A DNA stretch of 64,000 bases, taken from the NCBI GenBank assembly GCA_028278625.1, contig JANQDY010000072.1, positions 8,308-72,307 on the forward strand, written 5' to 3'. Position 1 is the stretch's first letter. Each line of letters begins with the position of its first letter. The notes below the pieces were generated by a model, which worked only from the letters and a program-made list of their open reading frames with translations, did not search any database and was not told the DNA's origin. The position numbers were made by a program, and so were the translations under genes. Below are positions 1-7,381 of the stretch, one piece after another. The stretch comes from Thermodesulfobacteriota bacterium. GTDB taxonomy: Bacteria; Desulfobacterota; DSM-4660; Desulfatiglandales; Desulfatiglandaceae.

Positions 1-90
1 GGCGGACAAAGCGTTCCACCCGTGCTTTCGAACGATCTCAAAGGCGGCGTTGACGATGGATTCCTTTCCGAACTTGACTTTTGGCGGCAT
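1..90 (-). CDS. TetR-family transcriptional regulator, N-terminal fragment
   Basis: The gene runs off the left edge; only its first 30 codons are present. Read from the ATG at 88-90 they give MPPKVKFGKESIVNAAFEIV followed by RKHGWNALSA, the typical opening of a TetR regulator: a basic start, then helix 1 (IVNAAFEIVRKHG) leading to the W/F-x-A-L-S/T turn. The ligand-binding part is outside the window. The gene is divergent from the flavin oxidoreductase at 401, and its own promoter region (141-169) is full of palindromes, so autoregulation and control of the neighbour are plausible inferences. Family assignment is fairly sure despite the short length. Confidence 0.75.
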   Translation of the reverse strand, partial: MPPKVKFGKESIVNAAFEIVRKHGWNALSA

Positions 91-400
91 GTGAAGGCCT
101 TTCCATGGGCAATAAGGAATTAGCATTGTACAACAAATGTTGTATAACACGTGTTGCATTACGTGTCAAGGTTATTTCATTTTGATATCTTCACAAAGTC
201 CTATGATATTGATCTGTTAAAGTGCCTGTGTTATTTTTGGGGCGAGGCGATTGATTGGTGGTGAATCGGCTGCACCAAAATGGCCCTAAAAGATCTTGGG
301 TTTGAAGAGGATACCCGAAGTATTGGTGCCTTTTCAGACAAATCCAAATGTCCCCCCGGGAAAAGAAATTTAGGGCAAAGAGACTTTTTGGGAGGTGGAT
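91..400. other. Divergent intergenic region between the TetR gene and the oxidoreductase
   Basis: Apart from the promoter and palindromes at 129-169, nothing in these 310 bases is convincing. Short reading frames (for example 280-495 on the plus strand) give no recognisable protein and run into the oxidoreductase gene. No clear promoter for the rightward gene and no RNA structure was recognised. Confidence 0.5.
129..169 (-). promoter_or_regulatory. Promoter of the TetR gene with two operator-like palindromes
   Basis: Read on the minus strand there is a -35 TTGACA (plus positions 164-169), a 17-base spacer and a -10 TATACA (141-146). Two palindromes lie on it: AACACGTGTT (146-155, perfect) inside the spacer and TACAACA-AA-TGTTGTA (129-144, 7-base arms, perfect) covering the -10 and start region. 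This is where an autoregulating TetR dimer would be expected to bind. Binding itself is inference. Confidence 0.6.
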
Positions 401-1684
401 ATGAAAAGTCTTTTCCATGGAACGCAAATCAACGGCATGACCCTCGCCAACCGGTTTGTGCGCTCAGCCACGTGGTCGGGACTTGCCGACGATGACGGGT
501 ATGTCACGCCCCGGCTGGTGGAAGTCGTTCAAAAACTGGCCCGGGGCGGTGTTGGATTGATCATTACCGGCCATGCCTATGTGCACCCTTCCGGCCGGCA
601 TTCCCCTTGGCAGTTGGGTATTGATGACGACGGCAAGATGGAAGGTTTGGCCCGAATGACCGATGCGGTACATGGGCAGGGCGGGAAGATCGCCGTCCAG
701 CTCGGCTATGGCGGCGCCTACCTTTCCAAATCCCGTGTCAGACAGATGACAAAGGATGATATCCGCCGGCTCGTGAAGGCCTATGCAGATGCCGCCAGAA
801 GGGCCAGATCGTCAGGTTTCGATGCCGTGCAGGTCTTCGCTGCCCATGGCTTTTTTCTGAGCCAGCTTCTTTGCCCGAGGTATAACGACCGCAACGATGA
901 ATACGGAGGCGCCATAAGGAACCGGGCCCGTTGTCTGCTGGAGGTGTTGGATGCCATCCGGCAATCACTGGGACAGGACTATCCCATTCTGGTAAAACTG
1001 AATGCCCACGATGGCGTAAAGGACGGTCTGCAGCTTGAAGAATCGATCCGAGTGGGTGAAATGCTGGAAGCCGGCGGCATCGATGCCATCGAGGTGAGCG
1101 GGGGATTGTTGAACTCGCCTCATGTGCTTAAAGCCCCGTCCCCACGGCGGGCCTACTTCGAGGCCGAGGCCCGGGCATTCAAGGAAAAGATCGGTGTTCC
1201 GTTGATTCTGGTCGGAGGCATCCGAACCCTTGAAATGTCCGGAAGACTGCTTTCCGAAGGTGTTGCCGACTACATCTCCCTTTGCCGTCCCCTGATCTGT
1301 GAGCCCGATTTGGTGAGACGCTGGCAAATGGGCGACACCCTGGATGCGGCCTGTATCTCCTGCGGCAATTGTGTGGAGCAGATCAAAGCGGGTAGGGGAG
1401 TGAGTTGCGTACCCCTTAAACCGGATGCCGCACCTTCCTTTTTTGTGCACGACACTAAAGCCATCCCGGCATCTTCCCCCCATCCGGAGGGTACCCGTTA
1501 CGTTATCTCTTTCGGGCTGTATGAAACGGCGAACGGATTTCTGCCCATGACCAAGGTCCACATGGCTTTTCCGGGTGATGAGACAGAACATCCGCCCCTG
1601 TTCCCTCTGGGATCAGATGATCAGGAGCGGGTGTTCGAGGCACGCTTGGCGTTCAGCAATCCCAGGGAAAAAGAGAACGGCTGA
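401..1684 (+). CDS. Old Yellow Enzyme family NADH:flavin oxidoreductase
   Basis: A 427-residue FMN-dependent TIM-barrel oxidoreductase of the Old Yellow Enzyme group, which reduces activated C=C bonds using NAD(P)H. Family marks: the opening LFHGTQINGMTLANRFVRSA, G-V-G-LIITGHAYV, the barrel segment with AAHGFFLSQLLCPRYNDRND-EYGG (the catalytic/substrate His and the R-x-N-x-R-EYGG signature), and VGGIRTLEMSGRLLSEG with a phosphate-binding GG. The C-terminal CISCGNCVEQIKAGRG has a CxxCxxC pattern like the Fe-S cluster site of larger relatives (2,4-dienoyl-CoA reductase type), but the FAD/NAD domains of those are absent. The start at ATG 401 is preferred over GTG 395 because the GGGAGG Shine-Dalgarno overlaps the latter. 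Substrate unknown. Confidence 0.88.
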   Translation: MKSLFHGTQINGMTLANRFVRSATWSGLADDDGYVTPRLVEVVQKLARGGVGLIITGHAYVHPSGRHSPWQLGIDDDGKMEGLARMTDAVHGQGGKIAVQLGYGGAYLSKSRVRQMTKDDIRRLVKAYADAARRARSSGFDAVQVFAAHGFFLSQLLCPRYNDRNDEYGGAIRNRARCLLEVLDAIRQSLGQDYPILVKLNAHDGVKDGLQLEESIRVGEMLEAGGIDAIEVSGGLLNSPHVLKAPSPRRAYFEAEARAFKEKIGVPLILVGGIRTLEMSGRLLSEGVADYISLCRPLICEPDLVRRWQMGDTLDAACISCGNCVEQIKAGRGVSCVPLKPDAAPSFFVHDTKAIPASSPHPEGTRYVISFGLYETANGFLPMTKVHMAFPGDETEHPPLFPLGSDDQERVFEARLAFSNPREKENG

Positions 1685-1794
1685 AATCAGCCGAAATTTG
1701 ATTCAAAAAGAACATTTGAGATTATCAGAGAATGAAATCATTCATGTTTTTACGTTTATCGCTGAAGCACAATTCGAGAAATCGCGCACTGCTT

Positions 1795-2367
1795 CTAAGA
1801 AGCACGGTCTTTCAGTTTCTTTCCGATCCTGTATGCACCGGCAATTTCCGGACCGAATTTCCAGCTGTGGTAAACGGACCCGAATAGCACCAATGGGTCG
1901 ATCGCTCGAATATCCGGCACCCCTTCGTTCAGGACCTCTTCATTAGCGTAAACAGACGCTGCTTTTCCCAGGAAAATTAAGTTGTTTCCGGTTTCTACCG
2001 TTTGAAGTAATTCGCATTCAATGTTCAGCGGGCATTCCTCGATCATTGGTGCGGTGTTGAGCCTACCATAAAAGGTCTTAAAAAGGTTTGATTTGTCCAC
2101 TTTCCTCCCTGAGACGATACCGCAGTAGTCTGTTATTTTAACCATGTCAGAAGATGGAATATTCACGCTGAAGGCACCGCTTTCTTTGATTCCTCCTACA
2201 GTGTGGTGGTGTTTGTATAAAGTTACAGATACGATGGGTGGTAAATGGCTGAGGATGGCAAAGAAGCCGATGGTCAAGAAGTTCGGCCTCCCTTCCACCA
2301 ATGCACCCACGAGCGTTATGGGTAACGGATAACGCAGTGTTTTGAAATCTGTTTCAACCTTTCCCAC
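1795..2367 (-). CDS. Flavin reductase-like FMN-binding domain protein
   Basis: A 190-residue single-domain protein of the flavin reductase / FMN-binding split-barrel family. Visible features: the opening LRYPLPITLVGALVEGRPNFLTIGFFAILSH with the FMN-phosphate region, H-T-V-GGIKESGAFSVNIPS and the ..DYCGIVSGRKVDK.. segment, all usual for the family; the C-terminal GxVYHSW is also typical. Translation begins at GTG 2367, seven bases after a GGAGG. Such proteins hand electrons to partner oxygenases or Fe-S proteins or bind FMN as small reductases. It converges with the Old Yellow Enzyme gene, and an iron-sulfur flavoprotein lies 2 kb away. A 7-base-arm palindrome (1790-1804) spans its stop codon but lacks a T-run. 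Confidence 0.85.
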   Translation of the reverse strand: MGKVETDFKTLRYPLPITLVGALVEGRPNFLTIGFFAILSHLPPIVSVTLYKHHHTVGGIKESGAFSVNIPSSDMVKITDYCGIVSGRKVDKSNLFKTFYGRLNTAPMIEECPLNIECELLQTVETGNNLIFLGKAASVYANEEVLNEGVPDIRAIDPLVLFGSVYHSWKFGPEIAGAYRIGKKLKDRAS

Positions 2368-2500
2368 TCAGGGACCTCCATACCATGTTTTCTTAAAAGG
2401 CTTTAAAAAACCGAGTCACCATGCCCAGTAGAATCCAACACCCTCATTCCAGGTTACTTTTTTCCTTTTCCAGACCCTTTTTTCTATTTCAACTCGCCCT

Positions 2501-4132
2501 TTACTTGAGAGACTGACCGGTCAGAGAAATGTCATGCAATGAAAACGGTATTTCAAACCGTTCCAGCTGATCGAAAACCTCAATGACAATGTTTCCCTTT
2601 TCAGGAAAGTTGCCCTCGGTATCGTACTGGACGACCGTCGTCTTTCCTGAACTCATGGTGCTTTGTCTGGATACATTGAGCGGGTTGCCCTGGCCATCCA
2701 GAAACCGCAGCGCTTTAATGACGTCACTTGACAGTGCCACTTCAAGGGTCAACACCTCATGCCCTTTTTCCCATTGGTTTTCCTTAACGGACTTAATGAC
2801 GGCTTCATAAACCTTTCCCTGGGTTCCAGGTTTAAAACCGGCAAAACCCAAATCCACCTCTTTTGAGGCACCCGCCACAACATATTCAATCTTCCCGGAA
2901 ATTTCTTTGAAGCCTCTGATTGTCGGTCCTGGAAGAGAAGTTTTTACTTCAAATATGACCGAGGTTCTGTCTTTTGAAAGGCGCGGGAAACTAATTTTTC
3001 GGTCCCAATCCCGTTTGGGCAAAAGATCATCCCCATTCAAGGAAACGGCTTTCTCGACTATCCCGCCCTTGACCTCCAAAACCGAACCCGGCAACTTGCC
3101 TACGAGCGCAAGGGTGTACCCGGTGTCATAATTGAAAGGACGAATACCTTGATCTGAATCCGAAAAATATACGACTCTTACGCCTCCGACTTTGACACTT
3201 TTAAATCCTTCACCCGCCGCCGATTTTACCGGAACATCCGCCGCAATGCCCAGTTTTTTGAGAAGCGCCGGATACTCCGCTTTTGCTTCGGCCACTTCTT
3301 TCTTATAATCAAACAACGGTTCAAAAGGGCCTTCCATAACGGCAAGAACCGGACCTTTTTGTCCAAAAAGCGCTTCGGCGGTTCTCTCATCCATGGCGGG
3401 ACCCTCATCCATGATGCCGCCCTTTTTCTGAATTGCTTCCCGCATCCATTTTTCATCGGAAAACATGGCGTCAATAACCTCGATCATCTTTGCGCCTTCG
3501 AAAGTGAGCGTCAGGCTTCCGTCAGGGTCCTCCTTAAGGTTTATGACCTCCTTTTTCTTGCCGGGAAGGGTAAAGGTCATTTTTTGGTTCATGGTTCCGA
3601 GTATGGCCGCCAGCATCGGTTTCATTTTCTCGTATTGCGCTTTTTCTTCTGCGATTTTACGATCAATTTCAGCATCAGTTAGTTTTGCCGGAGGCGCTTC
3701 ATCCTTTTCATCCGCTTTTTCATCTTCTCCCCTCAGCTCCAAGGCCATATCTCCCGACGCTGTTTTCTTCCATACGGGATTGGACCCCGATTGTTCTACA
3801 TCGCCGAGTCTCAGGTTGAGTTTGGATATATCTGAAAAATAGGCTGTCCCTTTGAACAGGAATTTTCCATCTTCGGTACGGCTGAAAGATACATCTTTCC
3901 ACGCATCAACACCCGATGAATCGGTTAGAATTTTCTTTACGGATTTTTTCAGTTCTTTTTGCGGGTCCTGGGAATCCTCTCCCATGTTCAGGTCAACCGG
4001 TTGGAACAGAACTTTGTGAATCACCTTTCCAGAGCCGTCGGGGTTTAGGGTAAACTCCTGGTCGCTTTCAAAACAGCCGCTTAATAAGCCTACGATCAAA
4101 ATCACGAGCCCTGCGCGAAACGCTTTTGCCAT
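2501..4132 (-). CDS. Large lipoprotein of unknown function
   Basis: The start chosen is the ATG at 4132, preceded by GGAGGAG, giving 543 residues that begin with a lipoprotein signal (MAKAFRAGLVILIVGLLSGC, lipobox LSGC, Cys20). The frame stays open upstream to 4285 but that part has no ribosome site. The mature part is hydrophilic: an N-terminal region rich in beta-prone segments (FTLNPDGSGKVIHKVLFQPV), an acidic stretch (DEKADEKDEAPPA) followed by a likely helical, coiled segment, then a C-terminal half with several beta-rich repeats (VEVALSSDVIKALRFLDGQG). The position after the signal has E rather than D, so no clear inner-membrane retention signal. No family was recognised. It sits 165 bases downstream of the iron-sulfur flavoprotein gene in the same direction. 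Confidence 0.75.
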   Translation of the reverse strand: MAKAFRAGLVILIVGLLSGCFESDQEFTLNPDGSGKVIHKVLFQPVDLNMGEDSQDPQKELKKSVKKILTDSSGVDAWKDVSFSRTEDGKFLFKGTAYFSDISKLNLRLGDVEQSGSNPVWKKTASGDMALELRGEDEKADEKDEAPPAKLTDAEIDRKIAEEKAQYEKMKPMLAAILGTMNQKMTFTLPGKKKEVINLKEDPDGSLTLTFEGAKMIEVIDAMFSDEKWMREAIQKKGGIMDEGPAMDERTAEALFGQKGPVLAVMEGPFEPLFDYKKEVAEAKAEYPALLKKLGIAADVPVKSAAGEGFKSVKVGGVRVVYFSDSDQGIRPFNYDTGYTLALVGKLPGSVLEVKGGIVEKAVSLNGDDLLPKRDWDRKISFPRLSKDRTSVIFEVKTSLPGPTIRGFKEISGKIEYVVAGASKEVDLGFAGFKPGTQGKVYEAVIKSVKENQWEKGHEVLTLEVALSSDVIKALRFLDGQGNPLNVSRQSTMSSGKTTVVQYDTEGNFPEKGNIVIEVFDQLERFEIPFSLHDISLTGQSLK

Positions 4133-4297
4133 GGGTATTCTCCTCCTGTCCAATATGCCCATAAAGGTTCTACAATCCAGGAGACCGTTCGTCATGAAAG
4201 GTCTCCATGTCCCGGACGCTCGCGGCGCCGATGATGGCCAAAAATGAGGCCATACCGACATATCCGCTCCCGGCACGTTTGTCACCAGAACTCCCTG

Positions 4298-4954
4298 CTA
4301 GACGGAGGCCAGAGCCGCGCGGCCGGCTTTGATGATCCGGGCCAGTTCGATTGTGCGGTCCACCAGAGCCCGAACCGCCGCCACCCCTAAATCGTCTTCC
4401 AGCACGATATGGCGGATCTCCGGTTCAAATCTCCCTTTACCTTCCCGGGTGCTGAACGCGGCGGCGCCCAGTTGATACGTTCCATTGGCCATGATCATCC
4501 GGTGACAGTGGAAGAAAAGATTGATGCTGGAAAGCGTGGTTTCCACGCCACCGCCCCGATAAAAGGCCATGGCCATGGCCCCGCCCACCTTGTTCTTAAG
4601 GGAAAAATGATACTGGTTGCCATGGAGAAAGGCGCGGGTGCGGTCGATCAGGTCAGCGCTGGCGCCGGAAAGACGTCCGAAGTGGGCCGGGGAGGCCACG
4701 ATAATTCCGTCGGCTGCCAGCAGTTTCGGATAGATGTCTCCCATGTCGTCTTGCTGGACGCAAGGCCGGTCCTCCGTCTGGTTCCCGATGCACCAATTGC
4801 AATGATTGCAGGGACCGATCTTCTTCCCCGCAAGCGTGATCAGTTCTGTTTCCACGTCTGAATGGTTTCCGGCCTGGGACAGCGCATGGGCCAGCAACGC
4901 TTCCATGTTTCCGTCCTTTACACGGCTCCCGCTAAAACCGATGATTTTGATCAT
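4298..4954 (-). CDS. Iron-sulfur flavoprotein / NADPH-dependent FMN reductase family
   Basis: A 218-residue flavodoxin-fold protein. The N-terminal IKIIGFSGSRVKDGNMEALL is the FMN-phosphate loop (G-S-x-R/P-x-x-G-N), and it is followed by PCNHCNWCIGNQ...PCVQQDDM, the compact CxxCxxC-x8-C type cysteine group seen in archaeal and anaerobe iron-sulfur flavoproteins (Isf), which can hold a [4Fe-4S] cluster. SPAHFGRLSGASADLIDRTR is the typical FMN ring region (SP-x-Y/H-x-x-x-x-x). The start ATG 4954 follows GGAGGAAAG. Expected role: one/two-electron switching between ferredoxin-like donors and other acceptors in an anaerobe. Partner not identifiable here. Confidence 0.85.
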   Translation of the reverse strand: MIKIIGFSGSRVKDGNMEALLAHALSQAGNHSDVETELITLAGKKIGPCNHCNWCIGNQTEDRPCVQQDDMGDIYPKLLAADGIIVASPAHFGRLSGASADLIDRTRAFLHGNQYHFSLKNKVGGAMAMAFYRGGGVETTLSSINLFFHCHRMIMANGTYQLGAAAFSTREGKGRFEPEIRHIVLEDDLGVAAVRALVDRTIELARIIKAGRAALASV

Positions 4955-5035
4955 CTTTCCTCCATTAACGTCAATTGTTGAGTATTCTCAAAGGCATCGT
5001 AGCTGACTCTGTTCAAAATAAGAAGCTCTTTTTAA

Positions 5036-6451
5036 TCAAGAGATTAAAAGCGCTTGAGTTGCATTGTTGAAATCGGTCATGACTCTGCTCACCAAAATTT
5101 CAAAATCCCGTTTACTGAAATTCAGAATTTTTCGAGTGGTGCGGTCGATTGTTGGGGCAAAAATGTTTTTGTGGTTGCCGAGACGGGCCGTATTCGCCAC
5201 ATAATCCCCACAATGCGTGAGGTGTGCCAGCAGGTTGCTTCCGGGGTGTGAAGGGTTGTGATGGTAGCGAATGGCAATGGCGATGAATTCGGGGATTTTC
5301 CATTTCAGACAGAGTTCGTAGGCTATTTCTGCGTGGTCAAAACCAAGAACTTTCCGCTCAGCTTCCGATAGCGAGCCGTCCCCATCCATGATTGCTTTTC
5401 TAAACCTGTCTTTTTTCTCATAAAGGAACTTGTCGAGTATGAATTTGCCACAGTCGTGCAGCAAACCCGCAATGTAGGCATCCTCCGACATTTCGGAGAA
5501 GGAGAGCTCTGCCACACGTTTGGCACTGCAGGCGGCAGCAAGTGCATGACGCCACAGTGATTCGCATTTGATTTCATAGCCTTTCAGCGTTTTTGTGTGA
5601 AGGCCGTTGGCGCCCAGACTGACCAACAATTTCTTGAGTCGCTCGGTTCCGAACAGTGCACTGGCCCTTTCGATAGACGCAATTTTTCCCGGGAAACCGT
5701 AATAGGCGGAATTGGCAACTTTCAGAACACAGGCCGCAATGGCCTGATCGGACCCAAGCACCCGGGCGATGATTTTGGGATCGGTGGCCGGATCGACCAG
5801 CGTTTCCTGGGCTTTCGTAAGCACCTCCGGCATTGGGGGCAATTGCTCGACGTCCTTTAGGATCATTTGTTTAAATGAAATGAGAGATCTGGTTTCTATA
5901 TCGTTTGTGTCTTTGGGATCTCCTTCTTTTTTGGAAATATTTCCCTTCTCCAACACGGAAAGGTGGGGTCGTGGAGAGGCTCCCATGTCCTCACGGGCCT
6001 CATCGATCATAAAGAAAAGTCTGTTCATGTGTTCGAGCCGCTGAATCAGCTTTTCGATAATTTTGTCCTTGATTTTTTCTCGAATATGGGGATTCAGCTT
6101 AAAGAAGGTGCTTTTGCTCAGCTCAAGGGCAATCACCACCGTTTCGGCTTTGACGTCAGCGGTTCGGCGTGCATTTGTAAGATAGGCGATTTCGCCAAAT
6201 ATCTCTCCGGGATTCAGTTCAATGGAGTGGCCGGTACCCGCACCTTTGCTAACCCTTACCTTTCCCGAAAGAAGCACGAACATGTTGGTGCCTTCACTTC
6301 CTTCTTCCAGGATTAAATCTCCTGGCTGATACACTCGGAAGTGGGGAGACAGCCCGGCAATCTGCTCTTTTTCCTGATGCGTAAAGGCATCAAAAAAATT
6401 GAGCCGCTTCATAATCTCAATGATCTTCTTTTCTTTTTCAGCACCAAACAT
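5036..6451 (-). CDS. Cyclic-nucleotide-binding and HDOD domain signalling protein
   Basis: A 471-residue cytoplasmic protein with two domains. Residues about 10-125 form a cNMP-binding domain (FRVYQPGDLILEEGSEGTNM, LNPGEIFGEIAYLTNARRTA: the phosphate-binding cassette is close to the FGE-x-A-L-x-x-x-x-R-x-A pattern, although one spacing should be checked in a model). Residues about 195-400 are an HDOD domain (LPPMPEVLTKAQETLVDPAT, VLKVANSAYYG, YIAGLLHDCGKFILDKF). HDOD domains are HD-GYP relatives without known phosphodiesterase activity; here an HD pair (HD-CGK) is still present. Such proteins typically act in c-di-GMP, stress or motility control. It is transcribed alone, leftward; the ligand is unknown. 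Confidence 0.88.
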   Translation of the reverse strand: MFGAEKEKKIIEIMKRLNFFDAFTHQEKEQIAGLSPHFRVYQPGDLILEEGSEGTNMFVLLSGKVRVSKGAGTGHSIELNPGEIFGEIAYLTNARRTADVKAETVVIALELSKSTFFKLNPHIREKIKDKIIEKLIQRLEHMNRLFFMIDEAREDMGASPRPHLSVLEKGNISKKEGDPKDTNDIETRSLISFKQMILKDVEQLPPMPEVLTKAQETLVDPATDPKIIARVLGSDQAIAACVLKVANSAYYGFPGKIASIERASALFGTERLKKLLVSLGANGLHTKTLKGYEIKCESLWRHALAAACSAKRVAELSFSEMSEDAYIAGLLHDCGKFILDKFLYEKKDRFRKAIMDGDGSLSEAERKVLGFDHAEIAYELCLKWKIPEFIAIAIRYHHNPSHPGSNLLAHLTHCGDYVANTARLGNHKNIFAPTIDRTTRKILNFSKRDFEILVSRVMTDFNNATQALLIS

Positions 6452-6757
6452 TTTTTCTTTTCAACAGGGTGAATGTCTTCCATTTTACATCATGGCACCC
6501 GGTTTTGTCACAAAAGTTTCTTCTTTGACCGGCTAGAAATCCCGCAAACATTATTACCCATAGCCGGGAGGTGCTTATGAAGAAAAGTGGACGGGGTACA
6601 GATTGTGTGTTTAAATAGGAATCAAAACCAAAGATGAATGGGCCCCTTTTTTTGAAAACCTTTCTTACGGATTAGCAGTTAAATGCACGCTATCTCTTAT
6701 CAGCCGCGGAAATGTTGTTAAGGAGTGAACACCAAGCATTCCGAAAGGAGCATGATT
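6452..6757. other. Divergent intergenic region with a 13-codon reading frame
   Basis: About 300 bases between divergent genes. The one item of note is a 13-codon frame at 6577-6618 (M-K-K-S-G-R-G-T-D-C-V-F-K-stop) with a very good GGGAGG ribosome site five bases upstream. It could be a leader peptide or simply the remnant of a mobile-element end. A TGGCACCCGGTTTTGT stretch at 6493 resembles a sigma-54 site but lacks the -12 GC. No terminator was seen. Confidence 0.4.
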
Positions 6758-7375
6758 GTGAAAAAAGATCAAAAATACCCGAACGGGCTTCTGGCAGCCA
6801 GGAAAGATGGATTTCTTATTTTCTTGGTGTTCATGGTAATCGTACTGATCATCACCATTGTTGTCGGGTACTCCACAACCAGTCGGCTGAATCGTATCGA
6901 AGCACAGCTGGAATATGAACCCCCGCGCAGATATCAGCCTCCGGACCTGGACGCATATGGGGCAAAAGATGTTTCACAGGAATCGATCGCTGTCCAAAAA
7001 GCCGTATATGTGCCCGTTTACTCCCATGTGTATTACGATCGGGGCCGGCCCTATTTGCTTGAATCGCTGCTAAGCATCCGCAATACCGATATCCAAAGAC
7101 CCGTTTATATCCGAACCGTGAACTACTACAACACCAAGGGTGAACCCGTCAAAGAGTACCTTGATCGTCTGATTCGGCTCAATCCACTTGAGACGATCGA
7201 GTTTCTTGTTGAAACCCAGGATACCACGGGCGGATCAGGGGCCAACTTTATTGTTGAGTGGTTTGCCACGGAGAAAGTTGACGAACCCCTCATTGAAGCG
7301 GTCATGGTGGGGTCTTCGGGCACCCAGGGGATAAGCTTTTCGCGAAGTGCGGTTCAACTCAACTCTCTACCCTAA
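6758..7375 (+). CDS. DUF3124 family membrane-anchored protein
   Basis: A roughly 205-residue protein with one N-terminal transmembrane segment (FLIFLVFMVIVLIITIVVGY) and an outward beta-rich domain that matches DUF3124: QKAVYVPVYSHVYY, LLESLLSIRNTD, RPVYIRTVNYYNTKGEPVKEYL, LNPLETIEFLVETQDTTGGS, GANFIVEWFA. The start is a choice between ATG 6752 (one base after AAAGGAG) and GTG 6758 (seven bases after it); the latter fits ribosome spacing better, and a further GTG at 6725 is possible. The stop lies six bases before mrpA, so it is probably the first gene of the antiporter operon. Function is unknown; the position suggests a periplasmic-side accessory of the antiporter. Confidence 0.8.
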   Translation: MKKDQKYPNGLLAARKDGFLIFLVFMVIVLIITIVVGYSTTSRLNRIEAQLEYEPPRRYQPPDLDAYGAKDVSQESIAVQKAVYVPVYSHVYYDRGRPYLLESLLSIRNTDIQRPVYIRTVNYYNTKGEPVKEYLDRLIRLNPLETIEFLVETQDTTGGSGANFIVEWFATEKVDEPLIEAVMVGSSGTQGISFSRSAVQLNSLP

Positions 7376-7381
7376 TCCACC

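Noticed and set aside
91..400. FMN riboswitch upstream of the flavin oxidoreductase
   Set aside because: None of the conserved RFN-element blocks could be found on the plus strand.
280..495. A 71-codon frame before the Old Yellow Enzyme gene
   Set aside because: No ribosome site, no family likeness, and it overlaps the start of the better supported gene.
1790..1804. Terminator at the end of the flavin reductase gene
   Set aside because: TGCTTCT-A-AGAAGCA is a perfect palindrome, but it overlaps the stop codon, has a one-base centre and no T-run on either strand.
6493..6508. Sigma-54 promoter TGGCACCCGGTTTTGT
   Set aside because: The -24 half is good, but the base pair ten bases after GG is TG, not the required GC, and no suitable gene arrangement follows.
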